From Pelobacter propionicus DSM 2379 (GTDB lineage Bacteria > Desulfobacterota > Desulfuromonadia > Geobacterales > Pseudopelobacteraceae), in NCBI RefSeq assembly GCF_000015045.1, contig NC_008609.1, positions 3,399,501 to 3,463,500 on the forward strand: a stretch of 64,000 bases of DNA, written 5' to 3'. Made by a program: the position numbers and the translations under genes. The notes beneath the pieces are model-generated. The model was not told the origin of the DNA. It saw only the letters and a list, made by a program, of their open reading frames with translations, and searched no databases. Below, one piece after another: positions 1 to 9,586 of this stretch; within the stretch, counting starts at the first letter, position 1, and each line of letters begins with the position of its first letter.

Positions 1-3000
1 AGCGTGTTCAGTACGGATGGCGGATGCAGCCATGTTGTCCTGGAGGGATGGGACAACCAGCCGCAGCGCTTCGAAGCGGAACGCATGGCGCCGCTGGGTC
101 CGGGATCGGAATTTCTCTTCACCCTCTGCGGCGACAATCCGGCCGACCTGACCCGCGGGCTCGGCCTGCTGCGCCAGCGCGCGGCCCATGCAGCGGATGA
201 CGGCCTGGGGACCCTGGCCCGAGAATGGTACGACCGCGCAGTGACGCACGACAGCGAGGCAAAAGCGCGCCCCCGCGCCCTGGCCCTGGTTGCCCGCACC
301 CGGGACGAGCTCATGGCGCTGATCGACCGGGGGGAGGAGCTGCTGGCCTCGGGATGTTCCACCGCCGAACTGCTGGCCCACCCTGCCCTGCACGACCGGC
401 TGTTCTACTCCCCCGCCCCCTTGGGACTGGAGGGAAAGCTGGCCTTCGTCTTCCCCGGCTCCGGCAACCACTACCCGGGCATGGGCATGGAACTTTCCTG
501 CCACTGGCCAGGAATCCTGCGCAGCCAGGACGAGAACAACCTCTACCTGCGCAGCCAGTTCCAGCCGGAACGGTTCTGGAACGGCGCTCCTTCGGCCGAG
601 ATAGATAACGACCACCGGGCGGTACTCTTCGGCCAGGTGGCCATCGGCTGCATCGCCAGCGACCTGGTGCGCGGCTTCGGCGTGGAACCGCAGGCGGCCA
701 TCGGCTACAGCCTGGGCGAATCGGCGGCCCTATTTGCCCTGGGCGCCTGGCACGACCGGGACGGCATGCTGACCCGCATGCACAACTCCACCCTCTTCAC
801 CCGCGATCTGGCCGGGGAATGCCGGGCAGCGCAACGCGCCTGGGGGCTGGCCGAGGGGACCGAAGTGCAGTGGAGCATCGGCATGGTGGCCGCCTCTGCA
901 ACGGAGGTTACCCGTGCGCTGGAGGGAACGGCGCGGGTCTACCTGCTGATCGTCAACACCCCGGATGAATGCGTGATCGGCGGAGACAGCGACGAGGTCA
1001 GCCAGGTGGTGGAACGGATCAAGCGCCCCTTCTTCCCCCTGCGGGGGGTGACCACGGCTCACTGCGGCGTGGCCAGGGAGGTGGCCGGACCCTACCGGCA
1101 GCTGCACCTCTTCCCCACCACCCCGCCAGCGGGAATCCGTTTCTACAGCGGCGCCAGGAACGCTGCCTACGAGCTCAACCGTGAGAGCGCGGCAGACTCG
1201 ATCCTTGCCCAGGCGGTGGAGGGGATCAACTTCCCGGCCACCATCCAGCAGGCCTATGACGACGGGGTGCGACTATTCCTGGAGATGGGTCCGGGCAGTT
1301 CCTGCAGCCGGATGATCGGCCGCATCCTGGAGGAGCGTCCCCACCTGGCCAGGCCCATCTGCCACCAGGGGCAGGACCAGCTCTCCGGACTTTTGCGCCT
1401 GCTGGCCCAGCTGACGGCGGAGCGGGTTCCCCTGGACCTCTCCCCGCTCTTCCCCGCGCCCGCGGTTACCCTGGCGGAGAAAGCAAAGGGGACCATGGTT
1501 CGCGTCCCCTGCGGCGGGCTGCCGTTCCAGCCCTCCCTCCCGCCGCGCCGCAGCCGGCCGGCACTGAAACAGGACCCGCCACCGTCCGAGGCGTCCGTTC
1601 CCCGTGAAGGGGGAGGAGCTCAACCGGCATCCCTACCCTTCTCCAGAGAAGAGAGGCGCGCCCATAGCTCCCCTCATGACCTGGGCACCTCCCTGCACGG
1701 TCAGGTGATCAACGACTTCGCTGCCTCCCAGCAGGCGCAGATCAGGGCCCACGAGGCATACCTCAAGGTCTCCGAAAACCTGACCGGCGGCATGCTCCAG
1801 GCCCTGCGGCTCCAGGCGGCCCTGACCCAGGCCCTGGGGGATGACCTGCCTCCGGTTCTCCCCCCCCTTGCCGGGGAAGAAGCCGGTGCTGTTACGGCGG
1901 CAAGCACGCCCCCCCGCCCCGCGCCACCCAGAACCTGCGTCTTCGACCGCGACATGTGCCTGGAGTTCGCCACGGGAAGCGTGGGACGTATGCTGGGGCC
2001 GGATTTCGCCGAACTGGACCGTCTCCCCACCCGGGTGCGCCTGCCTGATGAACCGCTGATGCTGGTGGACCGCATCGTCGTCCTGGAGGGGGAACCGCGC
2101 TCCATGACCAGCGGCCGGGTGGTCACCGAGCACGACATCCTGGCCAACGCCTGGTACCTGGACGGCGGCCGCATACCCACCTGCATCGCCGTGGAGGCCG
2201 GCCAGGCCGACCTGTTCCTCTCCGGCTACCTGGGAATCGACTTCATCACCCGCGGCCTTGCGGTGTATCGCCTGCTGGACGCGGTGGTCACCTTCCACCG
2301 CCCGCTGCCGGTGGCGGGGGAGACCATCCGCTACGACATCCGCATCGAGCGTTTCTTCCGCCAGGGGGACACCTACCTGTTCCGCTTCCGCTTCGACGCA
2401 ACGGTGGGGGGCAAACCGCTCCTGACCATGCGGGACGGCAGCGCCGGCTTCTTCACCAGCCAGGAGCTGGAGGCGGGCCGAGGGATCGTACGCCCTGCCG
2501 TGGATCCGCGCCCCACAAAGGGGCTCCTACCGGACAACTGGCGAGACCTGGTTCCTCTGGAGCGGGAGGGGTACGACGGGGACCAGCTGGACCGCCTGCG
2601 CCGGGGGGACCTGGCCGGCTGCTTCGGGCCATCCTTCTCCCGGCTGGGCCTGAACCATCCCCTGACCATCCCGGGGGGCGCCATGCGCCTGGTGCACCGG
2701 GTGCGGGAGATCGACCCCAGCGGCGGACGCTACGGCCTGGGCCAGATCATTGCCGAGGCCGACATCCACCCGGACGACTGGTTCATCACCTGCCACTTCG
2801 TGGATGACCGGGTCATGCCCGGAACCCTGATGTACGAATGCTGCATGCACACCCTGCGCATCCTGCTGCTGCGCAGGGGATGGGTGGCCGAAACCGGCAG
2901 GGCAACCTGGGAGCCGCTCCCCGGCGTGGACAGCCGTCTGCGCTGCCGGGGCCAGGTCCTGGAGAGCACCAAAGTCGTCACCTACGAGGTGGCCATCCGC

Positions 3001-4284
3001 CAGCTGGGCTACGGCCCGGAGCCGTTCGCCATCGCCGATGCCCTGATGTACGCCGACGGAAAGCCGATCGTGGAGATCGGCGACATGTCGGTGCGCCTGT
3101 CAGGCACCGGCCGGGAAGAACTGGAGGCGCTGTGGCGGGGTGGGCATGGAGCGGTAGAGACGCATTGCAATGCGTCTCTACAAAAGCCGGCCATCTACAC
3201 CAAGCAGCAGATCCTTGCCTACAGCAACGGCAACCCCTCCGAGGGGTTCGGCGAGCCGTACCGCGTCTTTGACAGCCAGCGCAGGATCGCCCGCCTCCCC
3301 GGCCCCCCCTTCCAGTTCATGGACCGGATCACCGCCGTGCAGGGGGAGCCGTGGCGCATGGTTGCCGGCCCGTGGGCCGAGGCCCAGTACGACATTCCAG
3401 GCGATGCCTGGTACTTCGCCGCCGAGCGCCAGGGGCGCATGCCTTTCGCGGTGCTGCTGGAGGCGGCCCTGCAGCCCTGCGGCTGGCTGGCAGCCTACGT
3501 TGGCTCGGCCCTGACCTCGCCCAGCGACATTTCCTTCCGCAACCTTGGGGGGAATGCGGTGCGGCACCGCGATGTCACACCGGACAGCGGTACCCTGACC
3601 ATGACCGCCAGCCTGACCAAGGTGGCCACCAGCGGCGGCATGATCATCCAGGAGTACGACTTCGCCGTTGCCGACCAAGAGGGGATGGTCTACGAGGGGG
3701 AGACCATGTTCGGCTTCTTCTCCCGTGAGGCGCTGGCCTCCCAGGTGGGTATCCGCGACGCCACCCCCTACCTCCCCACGGCGGAAGAGATTGCACGGGG
3801 CCGCGCACTCTCCTACCCTACAGAGCCACCTTATCCAGAGAAACAGCTCCGCATGATCGACCGCATCGAGCTGTTCGTGGCCGACGGCGGCCCTGCCGGG
3901 CTGGGCTACCTGCGGGGGGTCAAGGAGGTTGACCCTGAGGAGTGGTTCTTCACGGCCCACTTCTACCAGGACCCGGTCACCCCCGGATCACTGGGGCTGG
4001 AGTCGTTCCTGCAACTGGTAAAGTTCGCCGCCGTGGAGCGCTGGGGATGGGGGCAGGACTCCGTTCTGAGCCCCGCGGCCACCGGCCAGCGCCATCGCTG
4101 GCTCTACCGGGGCCAGGTCGTCCCCACAAACAGCACGGTAACGGTGGAGGCCTGGATCACGTCCTGTGACGACGACCAGCGCCTGCTTGTGGCCGACGGC
4201 ATGCTCTCCGTGGACGGCCGCCCCATCTACCAGATGAACGATTTCACCCTGCGCATGGAGCGCCCCTTTTTGGAGAAGCAGTAA
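1..4284 (+). CDS. Pfa-type PUFA/polyketide synthase subunit (AT plus tandem FabA-like dehydratases), 5' partial
   Basis: The reading frame is open at base 1. The first residues (GGCSHVVLEGWD) look like the end of a ketosynthase or chain-length-factor domain, so the start lies outside the window. An acyltransferase domain follows: FVFPGSGNHYPGMGM near residue 150 and the nucleophile motif GYSLGES near 234. After a proline-rich linker (about 480-620) come four hotdog folds arranged as two FabA/PfaC-like double-hotdog dehydratases. Only the second hotdog of each pair has the HFxxDxVxPG catalytic motif (about residues 930 and 1318); the first and third carry a Glu at the partner helix position. 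In the family such proteins build polyunsaturated acyl chains iteratively on tandem ACPs; no ACP is visible here. The stop overlaps the oleA start by one base, and a phosphopantetheinyl transferase lies near 22.4 kb. The domain order differs from textbook PfaC, so no symbol is given. Confidence 0.85.
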   Translation, partial: SVFSTDGGCSHVVLEGWDNQPQRFEAERMAPLGPGSEFLFTLCGDNPADLTRGLGLLRQRAAHAADDGLGTLAREWYDRAVTHDSEAKARPRALALVARTRDELMALIDRGEELLASGCSTAELLAHPALHDRLFYSPAPLGLEGKLAFVFPGSGNHYPGMGMELSCHWPGILRSQDENNLYLRSQFQPERFWNGAPSAEIDNDHRAVLFGQVAIGCIASDLVRGFGVEPQAAIGYSLGESAALFALGAWHDRDGMLTRMHNSTLFTRDLAGECRAAQRAWGLAEGTEVQWSIGMVAASATEVTRALEGTARVYLLIVNTPDECVIGGDSDEVSQVVERIKRPFFPLRGVTTAHCGVAREVAGPYRQLHLFPTTPPAGIRFYSGARNAAYELNRESAADSILAQAVEGINFPATIQQAYDDGVRLFLEMGPGSSCSRMIGRILEERPHLARPICHQGQDQLSGLLRLLAQLTAERVPLDLSPLFPAPAVTLAEKAKGTMVRVPCGGLPFQPSLPPRRSRPALKQDPPPSEASVPREGGGAQPASLPFSREERRAHSSPHDLGTSLHGQVINDFAASQQAQIRAHEAYLKVSENLTGGMLQALRLQAALTQALGDDLPPVLPPLAGEEAGAVTAASTPPRPAPPRTCVFDRDMCLEFATGSVGRMLGPDFAELDRLPTRVRLPDEPLMLVDRIVVLEGEPRSMTSGRVVTEHDILANAWYLDGGRIPTCIAVEAGQADLFLSGYLGIDFITRGLAVYRLLDAVVTFHRPLPVAGETIRYDIRIERFFRQGDTYLFRFRFDATVGGKPLLTMRDGSAGFFTSQELEAGRGIVRPAVDPRPTKGLLPDNWRDLVPLEREGYDGDQLDRLRRGDLAGCFGPSFSRLGLNHPLTIPGGAMRLVHRVREIDPSGGRYGLGQIIAEADIHPDDWFITCHFVDDRVMPGTLMYECCMHTLRILLLRRGWVAETGRATWEPLPGVDSRLRCRGQVLESTKVVTYEVAIRQLGYGPEPFAIADALMYADGKPIVEIGDMSVRLSGTGREELEALWRGGHGAVETHCNASLQKPAIYTKQQILAYSNGNPSEGFGEPYRVFDSQRRIARLPGPPFQFMDRITAVQGEPWRMVAGPWAEAQYDIPGDAWYFAAERQGRMPFAVLLEAALQPCGWLAAYVGSALTSPSDISFRNLGGNAVRHRDVTPDSGTLTMTASLTKVATSGGMIIQEYDFAVADQEGMVYEGETMFGFFSREALASQVGIRDATPYLPTAEEIARGRALSYPTEPPYPEKQLRMIDRIELFVADGGPAGLGYLRGVKEVDPEEWFFTAHFYQDPVTPGSLGLESFLQLVKFAAVERWGWGQDSVLSPAATGQRHRWLYRGQVVPTNSTVTVEAWITSCDDDQRLLVADGMLSVDGRPIYQMNDFTLRMERPFLEKQ
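3154..3181. repeat. 28-bp perfect palindrome inside the coding sequence
   Basis: The left arm GTAGAGACGCATTG is followed directly by its exact reverse complement. It lies in frame in the Pfa-like gene, in the linker between the two dehydratase pairs, and encodes roughly VETHCNASL. It resembles dispersed GTAGAGACGC-type intergenic repeats. Confidence 0.9.
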
Positions 4285-5327
4285 TGAAATACCGCGCAGT
4301 TACCCTGGAATCATTTGGCTATCAACTAGCGCCGGTGGTGGTCTCCACCAGCGACCTGGAGGCGCGCCTGGAGCCGCTCTACCGGCAATTACGCATCGCG
4401 CCGGGACAGCTGCAGGCCATGACCGGCATCCGCGAGCGACGCTGGTGGGAACCGGGCTATCCCCTCTCCCAGGGGGCCATCGCCGCCGCCCGCAAGGCGC
4501 TGGCAGCCAGCGCCGTCCCGGTTGACCAGATCGGCGCCCTGATCTACGCCGGCGTCTGCCGAGAACAGTTCGAGCCGGCCACCGCCTGTCGCGTGGCCCA
4601 CGGCTTGGGCATCGGCGGCCAGGCAGCTGTGTTCGACATCTCCAACGCCTGTCTGGGCGTCCTGAACGGCATGCTGGATCTGGCCAACCGCATCGAGTTG
4701 GGGCAGATCAGGGCCGGCATGGTGGTCTCCTGCGAAAGCGCGCGGGAGATAAACGAGATCATGATCGAGCGCATGCTGAAAGAACGGCGCATGGAGCATT
4801 TCGCCTCATCCCTGGCCACCCTGACCGGCGGCTCGGGCGCGGTGGCGGTGCTGCTGACCGACGGCTCCTTCTCCGGCGCGCAGCGGCGCAAATTGCTGGG
4901 CGGAGTCTGCCTGTCCGCGCCGGAGCACCACCAGTTCTGCCTGTGGGGCATGGCGCCCGACGGCAGGGGCGGCTACCAGCAGGTCATGTCCACCGACGGG
5001 GTCAACGTCATGAACCACGGGGTGGAACTGGGTAAACGCACCTGGAACGCCTTCCTCCCCCACCTGGGGTGGAGCGCGGAGCAGGTGGACCAGGTGATCT
5101 GCCACCAGGTCGGCTCGGCCCACCAGAACGCCATCCTGAAAACCCTGGGCATATCCGCCGACCAGGACTTCACCACCTACGAATACCTGGGCAACATGGG
5201 CACGGTCTCCCTGCCGCTGACCGCTGCCCTGGCGGCCGAGCGGGACATTCTGCTCACCGGCGACCGGGTGGCTCTGCTGGGCATCGGCAGCGGCCTCAAC
5301 TGCCTGATGCTGGGAGTGGAATGGTGA
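4284..5327 (+). CDS. oleA: OleA, acyl-CoA/acyl-ACP head-to-head condensing thiolase
   Basis: A 347-residue protein of the FabH/thiolase fold. OleA performs non-decarboxylative Claisen condensation of two fatty acyl thioesters to a 2-alkyl-3-keto acid, the first step of long-chain olefin synthesis. Visible active-site elements are Cys123 in DISNACLGVLNG, His in ICHQVGSAHQ, Asn in YLGNMGTVS, and Glu97 in CREQFEPA. Glu97 sits 26 residues before the cysteine, the same spacing as the catalytic Glu117/Cys143 of Xanthomonas OleA. The ATG shares one base with the stop of the upstream Pfa-like gene, and the end overlaps oleB, so translation is probably coupled. Its place directly after a PUFA-type synthase suggests that unsaturated chains may be its substrate (inference). 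Confidence 0.9.
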   Translation: MKYRAVTLESFGYQLAPVVVSTSDLEARLEPLYRQLRIAPGQLQAMTGIRERRWWEPGYPLSQGAIAAARKALAASAVPVDQIGALIYAGVCREQFEPATACRVAHGLGIGGQAAVFDISNACLGVLNGMLDLANRIELGQIRAGMVVSCESAREINEIMIERMLKERRMEHFASSLATLTGGSGAVAVLLTDGSFSGAQRRKLLGGVCLSAPEHHQFCLWGMAPDGRGGYQQVMSTDGVNVMNHGVELGKRTWNAFLPHLGWSAEQVDQVICHQVGSAHQNAILKTLGISADQDFTTYEYLGNMGTVSLPLTAALAAERDILLTGDRVALLGIGSGLNCLMLGVEW

Positions 5328-6211
5328 GCGATCCCCTGAAGCGGCACTACCCCTTTCAGAGCCACCATCTGGACCTGGACGGCCTGGCCTACCACTACCT
5401 GGACGAGGGGAGCGGTCCAGCGGTGGTCATGCTCCACGGCAACCCCTCCTGGTCGTTCTACTACCGCAACCTGGTCAGGGAGCTTTCCGCCAGCTACCGC
5501 TGCATCGTTCCGGACCACATCGGCTGCGGCCTTTCCGACAAGCCGGGTGACGAGCGCTACGACTACACCCTGGCCCGGCGGGTGCAGGACCTTGAGCGGC
5601 TGCTGGACCACCTGGCCATCAGGGACAACATCACCCTGGTGGTTCACGACTGGGGCGGCATGATCGGCATGGCCTACGCAGTGGCCCACCCCAGGGCCAT
5701 CCGACGGCTGGTGGTGATGAACACTGCCGCCTTCCAGCTCCCCCCGGGGAAACCATTCCCCCTGGCGCTCAGGATCTGCCGCGACACCCGCCTGGGGAGC
5801 CTGCTGGTGCGCGGGTTCAACGCCTTCAGCCTGGCCGCCTCCTTCGTGGGCTGCAAACGAAATCCCCTGTCCCGAGAGCTGCGCCGGCTCTACCGCCTCC
5901 CCTACGGCTCCTGGAACGACCGCATCGCCACCCTGCGCTTCGTCCAGGACATTCCGCTCAAGCCCGGGGACCGCGGCTTTGATCTGGTGAACAGTGTTGA
6001 CCGGGGGCTGGACCAGTTCCGCGACCTGCCGCTGCTCTTGGTCTGGGGCGAGCGGGACTTTGTCTTCGACCGCCACTTCCTGGCCGAATGGCGGCGCCGT
6101 TTTCCGCAGGCAGAGGTCCACAGCTATGCCGATGCCGGCCACTACATCCTGGAGGACATGAAGGACGAGGTGGTGCCGATCATCTCCGCGTTCCTCAAAC
6201 GGACGGAGTGA
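5321..6211 (+). CDS. oleB: OleB, alpha/beta-hydrolase (beta-lactone decarboxylase)
   Basis: A 296-residue alpha/beta hydrolase similar to haloalkane dehalogenases. It has the HGNPSW oxyanion region, the nucleophile elbow VVHDWGGMIG with Asp as nucleophile, and the C-terminal catalytic His in DAGHYILED. In the Ole pathway OleB decarboxylates the beta-lactone made by OleC to a cis-olefin. The chosen ATG at 5321 overlaps the last codons of oleA, and a GTG follows immediately. oleC and oleD are not adjacent here but lie 13.5 kb downstream on the same strand. Confidence 0.88.
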   Translation: MVSDPLKRHYPFQSHHLDLDGLAYHYLDEGSGPAVVMLHGNPSWSFYYRNLVRELSASYRCIVPDHIGCGLSDKPGDERYDYTLARRVQDLERLLDHLAIRDNITLVVHDWGGMIGMAYAVAHPRAIRRLVVMNTAAFQLPPGKPFPLALRICRDTRLGSLLVRGFNAFSLAASFVGCKRNPLSRELRRLYRLPYGSWNDRIATLRFVQDIPLKPGDRGFDLVNSVDRGLDQFRDLPLLLVWGERDFVFDRHFLAEWRRRFPQAEVHSYADAGHYILEDMKDEVVPIISAFLKRTE

Positions 6212-6300
6212 CCCGCGGCCAGGGCCCATTGCCCACGGCAGGCGGAGAGCAAACAAGCCATAGATACATATTGATTTCTAGCAAACAGGAGACACCGATC

Positions 6301-6885
6301 ATGGCCAACAGGATAAAGATTGCGGACGATATTTTCATGGTCCCCTGGAATCAGGGGAACGGCGTGATCAGGCGCGAAGTCTGGACCGGCGATAGCGGCA
6401 CGGTTCTCCGCTACCATCTCGCCTACGTCAACCAGGACATGTGCCCACAGGACAACGGGCGGGTGCTGGGGCTGGAATACAGCGACGGCGGGTTGAGGGA
6501 GTACCGCATGGGGACGGAGGAGGCAAGAGGCTTCACCTCCTTCGAGGAGCTGGAGCAGCGTTTCGACCTGGAGTGGAACGACCTGCCCAGGCCCAGCGAC
6601 CCACCCACCGGCCAGGGCGCCAGCCAGATGCCCCCCGCCGAAGACCAGGGGGAGTACGCGGAAACCAGGGGGATGAAGCTGAGTATCACCAAGGGGAGCG
6701 TTGCTGATTTCTTCAGGCGGGGCGGGGAACTGGCCGCCATGCTGGACCGGGGTGAGCGGCCCGAGCGCCACAAGGTGATCATGATGGCCAGCCGCATGGA
6801 CCTGTGCTACACCCAGAAGCCCAAGGGGGAGTGGGCCAGCCTGCGCAACAGGCTGGCATCCGGGGAGACAACGGCGTTCGAATAA
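6301..6885 (+). CDS. conserved hypothetical protein
   Basis: A 194-residue soluble protein without signal peptide or membrane segment. I do not recognise the family. The N-terminal half (about 1-100) is rich in beta-forming segments and aromatic residues (YHLAYVNQDMCPQDNGRVLG). Residues about 105-140 are a Pro/Gln-rich linker. The C-terminal part (from about 125) begins with MKLSITKGSVADFFRRG and looks helical. The start is supported by an AGGAG about 9 bases upstream. It is 89 bases after oleB and is followed by a strong terminator, so it may be the last gene of the pfa-ole transcript; its role there is unknown. Confidence 0.7.
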   Translation: MANRIKIADDIFMVPWNQGNGVIRREVWTGDSGTVLRYHLAYVNQDMCPQDNGRVLGLEYSDGGLREYRMGTEEARGFTSFEELEQRFDLEWNDLPRPSDPPTGQGASQMPPAEDQGEYAETRGMKLSITKGSVADFFRRGGELAAMLDRGERPERHKVIMMASRMDLCYTQKPKGEWASLRNRLASGETTAFE

Positions 6886-6913
6886 TGCGAAGGGTACGCC
6901 ATCACCAGGTTAC

Positions 6914-6950
6914 AGATCAGGGCGGCCAGATGGCCGCCCTGATCTTTTTT
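6914..6950 (+). terminator. Rho-independent terminator after the pfa-oleAB region
   Basis: A perfect 15-bp stem (arm AGATCAGGGCGGCCA) with a tight loop, followed by a T run. It ends the rightward transcript and separates it from the leftward cheW. Confidence 0.9.
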
Positions 6951-7000
6951 CATGGTTCATCATGGCTGCAGCCACACCCAGCCTTCGACGCGGACATCCG

Positions 7001-7498
7001 TCAGAAACTCTCCAGCAGCAGCGTCTCCTCCCCGCCGAACAGCCTGTCCAGGTCCAGCACGATCAGCAACCGCTCGGCGTGGTTGATTACGCCGTTGATG
7101 CACTCCTGGGCCATGGCTCCCTGGGATACGGCCGGGGGGGGCTGGATATCGGCCGCCGCGACGCGCAGCACCTCGGCAACCGCGTCAACCACGAATCCGG
7201 TGGTTCCCTCTCCCACCTCCATGACCAGGATCCGCCTGCGGTGGTCGGCCTCGCCGTCGCACATGCCGAAGCGCCGGCGCAGGGAGATGATCGGCAGCAC
7301 CGCACCCCGCAGGTTGATGATACCGTCCACGTACCCGGGCGTATTGGGCATGCTGGTGATCTGGGGCATGCGGATGATTTCCCGTACCTTCATCACGTCA
7401 ACCCCGTACTCCTCACCCCCCAGTTCGAAGCTGACCAGCTGGATCAGCTCCCGGGAGGCACCACTCCTCTCCCCTACAACCGATGGCAGGTTGCTCAT
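7001..7498 (-). CDS. cheW: CheW-type chemotaxis coupling protein
   Basis: A 165-residue CheW domain protein linking chemoreceptors to CheA. Typical segments are QLVSFELGGEEYGVDVMKV, GYVDGIINLRGAVLPIISL and the late GVINHAERLLIVLDLDRLF. The N-terminal 15 residues are a short extension. It starts 13 bases after the upstream chemoreceptor gene stops, with an AGGAGG-type site, so the two are co-transcribed. No cheA is in the window; the partner kinase must be elsewhere. Confidence 0.93.
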   Translation of the reverse strand: MSNLPSVVGERSGASRELIQLVSFELGGEEYGVDVMKVREIIRMPQITSMPNTPGYVDGIINLRGAVLPIISLRRRFGMCDGEADHRRRILVMEVGEGTTGFVVDAVAEVLRVAAADIQPPPAVSQGAMAQECINGVINHAERLLIVLDLDRLFGGEETLLLESF

Positions 7499-7511
7499 GG
7501 CGACGCTCCTC

Positions 7512-9140
7512 CTAGGACAGCCGGAAGCGGCTGACGAGACCCTGCAACTCTTCGGCCTGACCGGCCAACTGGGCGGCAGCCTTGGCGGTTTCCTCGGCTC
7601 CCTGGGCCGTGCTGTGGACGACCTCGTTGATCTGCTGGATGTTGCTGGTCACCTCTCCGGTGGTCGCGGTCTGTTCTTCGGCCGCCGTGGCGATCTGGTT
7701 GACCTGCATGCTGACTTCGTTGATCCGCTCCAGGATTTCCTCCAGGGCCCGACCCGATTTCTGCGACGATTCCGCTCCCTTTTCCACTTCGCGCACCCCC
7801 TCGTCCATGGCAGTGACCGCTTCCTGGGTTTCCCTCTGGATGGCCTTGATCATTTCCCCGATCTCCCGGGTGGCCTTGGTGGTCCGCTCCGCCAGTGCCC
7901 GCACCTCATCGGCGACCACGGCGAAGCCGCGGCCCTGTTCCCCGGCACGGGCCGCCTCGATGGCCGCGTTCAGCGCCAGCAGGTTGGTCTGGTCGGCGAT
8001 ATCCTCGATGGTGCCGATGATCTCCCCGATCTGGTCCGAGCGGGTGCCCAGGGCCTCGATGGTTTTGGAGGTTTCACGCACGCGGTCGGCGATCACGTTC
8101 ATGCCGGTGATGGTCTCGTTGACCACCTGGGCGCCGGAATTGGCCGATTCGCTGGTCTGGCGGGAGGCATCGGCGGCCATGGAGCAGTTCCGGGCGATGT
8201 CGCTGCTGGTTGCCGACATCTCCTCGCTGGCGGTGGCCACGGTATTGGCCTGGCAGGACACTTCCTCCGCACCGGTGGCGATCTGGGTGGCGGTGGAATG
8301 CAGCTGGTTGGAGGCGGCGGCGATACCTGACGAGATGTCCACGGTGCGGGAGATCATGTCGCGCAGGTTGTGCACCATGTGCCCCAGGTGCTCTATGAGC
8401 AGGCCGGTCTCGTCCCTACCCGTGGAGGAGACCTGGATGGTCAGGTTGCCGTCGGCAAGGGCATCGGCGATCCTGATCCCCTCGGCCAGGGGGCGGGTGA
8501 TGCTGAGGGTGATCAGATAACTGGTCAGGATGCCGACCAGCAGCGCCACGACGACAAGGACGACGTTGATCAGGCGGGTACTCCCGAACACCCTTGTCGC
8601 CTCACCATGACTGACCTCCATCACCCCTTCCTGGTACTTGACGATGTCGTTGAAGGCGGCCTTGATCTTCCGGTTCAGGGGATACGCCTCGTTGTTGTAC
8701 ACCGAAAGGGCTTCGGCCGCACTGTTGGCAAGGCTCAGTTCTATCACCCGATTGTTGGCGGTTGTGCCGTTTGCCAGCGCAACCTTGGCCGCGGCAATCA
8801 GCCCTTTCCCTTCGGCGGTCGTCTCCAGCTTCTCCAGCTTCTCCATCAGACCACGGTATTCGGAACGGAGTGTGTCGATATCCCGTTTCACCTCAATCTT
8901 TCCGGTCTGGTCCTTCAACTGCATCAACGCGAAATTTTCGAGGAGAGTGACAACCCTCGCGTTGATATCATTGGCCAGGTTGATCTTGGCGTAATCCACC
9001 GTCACGATCTGTTCCACCCCGCGATTGATGGCGCCCATGTTCCTGATGCTGATCCCTCCCATGGCGACCAGCAGCAGCAGCACGAAACCGAAACCAAACC
9101 CGAGCCGGGCTCCGATCTTCATATTCAGTAATGTTGACAT
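7512..9140 (-). CDS. methyl-accepting chemotaxis protein
   Basis: A 542-residue transmembrane chemoreceptor. A membrane segment lies at about residues 13-32, then a helical periplasmic domain of four-helix-bundle type with many Leu, Ala and Glu, a second membrane segment at about 190-213, a HAMP domain ([20 protein letters not shown]) and the cytoplasmic signalling coiled coil. The hairpin tip with [19 protein letters not shown] is at about 375-395. AAGGAGGT precedes the ATG. It forms an operon with cheW downstream and the small NHLP-like gene 54 bases upstream. The ligand is unknown. Confidence 0.93.
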   Translation of the reverse strand: MSTLLNMKIGARLGFGFGFVLLLLVAMGGISIRNMGAINRGVEQIVTVDYAKINLANDINARVVTLLENFALMQLKDQTGKIEVKRDIDTLRSEYRGLMEKLEKLETTAEGKGLIAAAKVALANGTTANNRVIELSLANSAAEALSVYNNEAYPLNRKIKAAFNDIVKYQEGVMEVSHGEATRVFGSTRLINVVLVVVALLVGILTSYLITLSITRPLAEGIRIADALADGNLTIQVSSTGRDETGLLIEHLGHMVHNLRDMISRTVDISSGIAAASNQLHSTATQIATGAEEVSCQANTVATASEEMSATSSDIARNCSMAADASRQTSESANSGAQVVNETITGMNVIADRVRETSKTIEALGTRSDQIGEIIGTIEDIADQTNLLALNAAIEAARAGEQGRGFAVVADEVRALAERTTKATREIGEMIKAIQRETQEAVTAMDEGVREVEKGAESSQKSGRALEEILERINEVSMQVNQIATAAEEQTATTGEVTSNIQQINEVVHSTAQGAEETAKAAAQLAGQAEELQGLVSRFRLS

Positions 9141-9194
9141 TGCCTGACCTCCTTTTTTTGTCCGGCCACCTTACCGTCCATGACCATTTTCCCA

Positions 9195-9401
9195 TCACCT
9201 GCGCCGGAGCGCGTCATCCAGCAGTTCCGCCACGGCGGCGAAACACTGGAAATCGAGGTGTTCCAGCAGCGCCAGTTCCCGTGGGGAGAGGACAAAGCCC
9301 TCATCGTAGCAGGCGGTTCCGAGGGAGCGGGTCGCCTTCTCCCTGAACTCCCCATCGGTTACGATCCTGCCGATACAACGTTCCACTTCCGTCTGGGACA
9401 T
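9195..9401 (-). CDS. small NHLP/Os1348-like protein
   Basis: A 68-residue protein. The ATG at 9401 is preceded by GGAGG at 7 bases; the longer frame would need a TTG start with no visible site. The pattern ERCIGRIVTDGEFREKA...LSPRELALLEHLDFQCF resembles small NHLP-clan (nitrile-hydratase-alpha-leader-like, Os1348-type) proteins, whose usual form is RAVTDEEFR..LL followed by LTPEEL. No core peptide, Gly-Gly cleavage site or RiPP maturase is visible nearby. It is 54 bases ahead of the chemoreceptor and probably in its operon. The family call is from memory of the motif and is moderately uncertain. Confidence 0.6.
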   Translation of the reverse strand: MSQTEVERCIGRIVTDGEFREKATRSLGTACYDEGFVLSPRELALLEHLDFQCFAAVAELLDDALRRR

Positions 9402-9586
9402 CGCCCCACCTCCATCCCTGTCCGCCAAAAGGACACAATAAGCCGTGACGAATCGCTATGACACGTACTGTTTCAGGAATGGTACCAGAATATTCTTTTC
9501 TTTATTTTCAATGAGTTATACAGGGAGAACGGACGTTCCTGTCCCTACAAAGGACAAGGGTGTTTCCAGAAAGGACGGACAGGGGA

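Noticed and set aside
225-4169. Several long open frames on both strands across the Pfa-like gene
   Set aside because: They overlap a gene with clear domains; their products are Arg/Pro-rich, as expected of shadow frames in GC-rich DNA.
6804-8330. 508-codon rightward frame over cheW and the chemoreceptor
   Set aside because: It is antisense to two well-supported genes and its product shows no domain.
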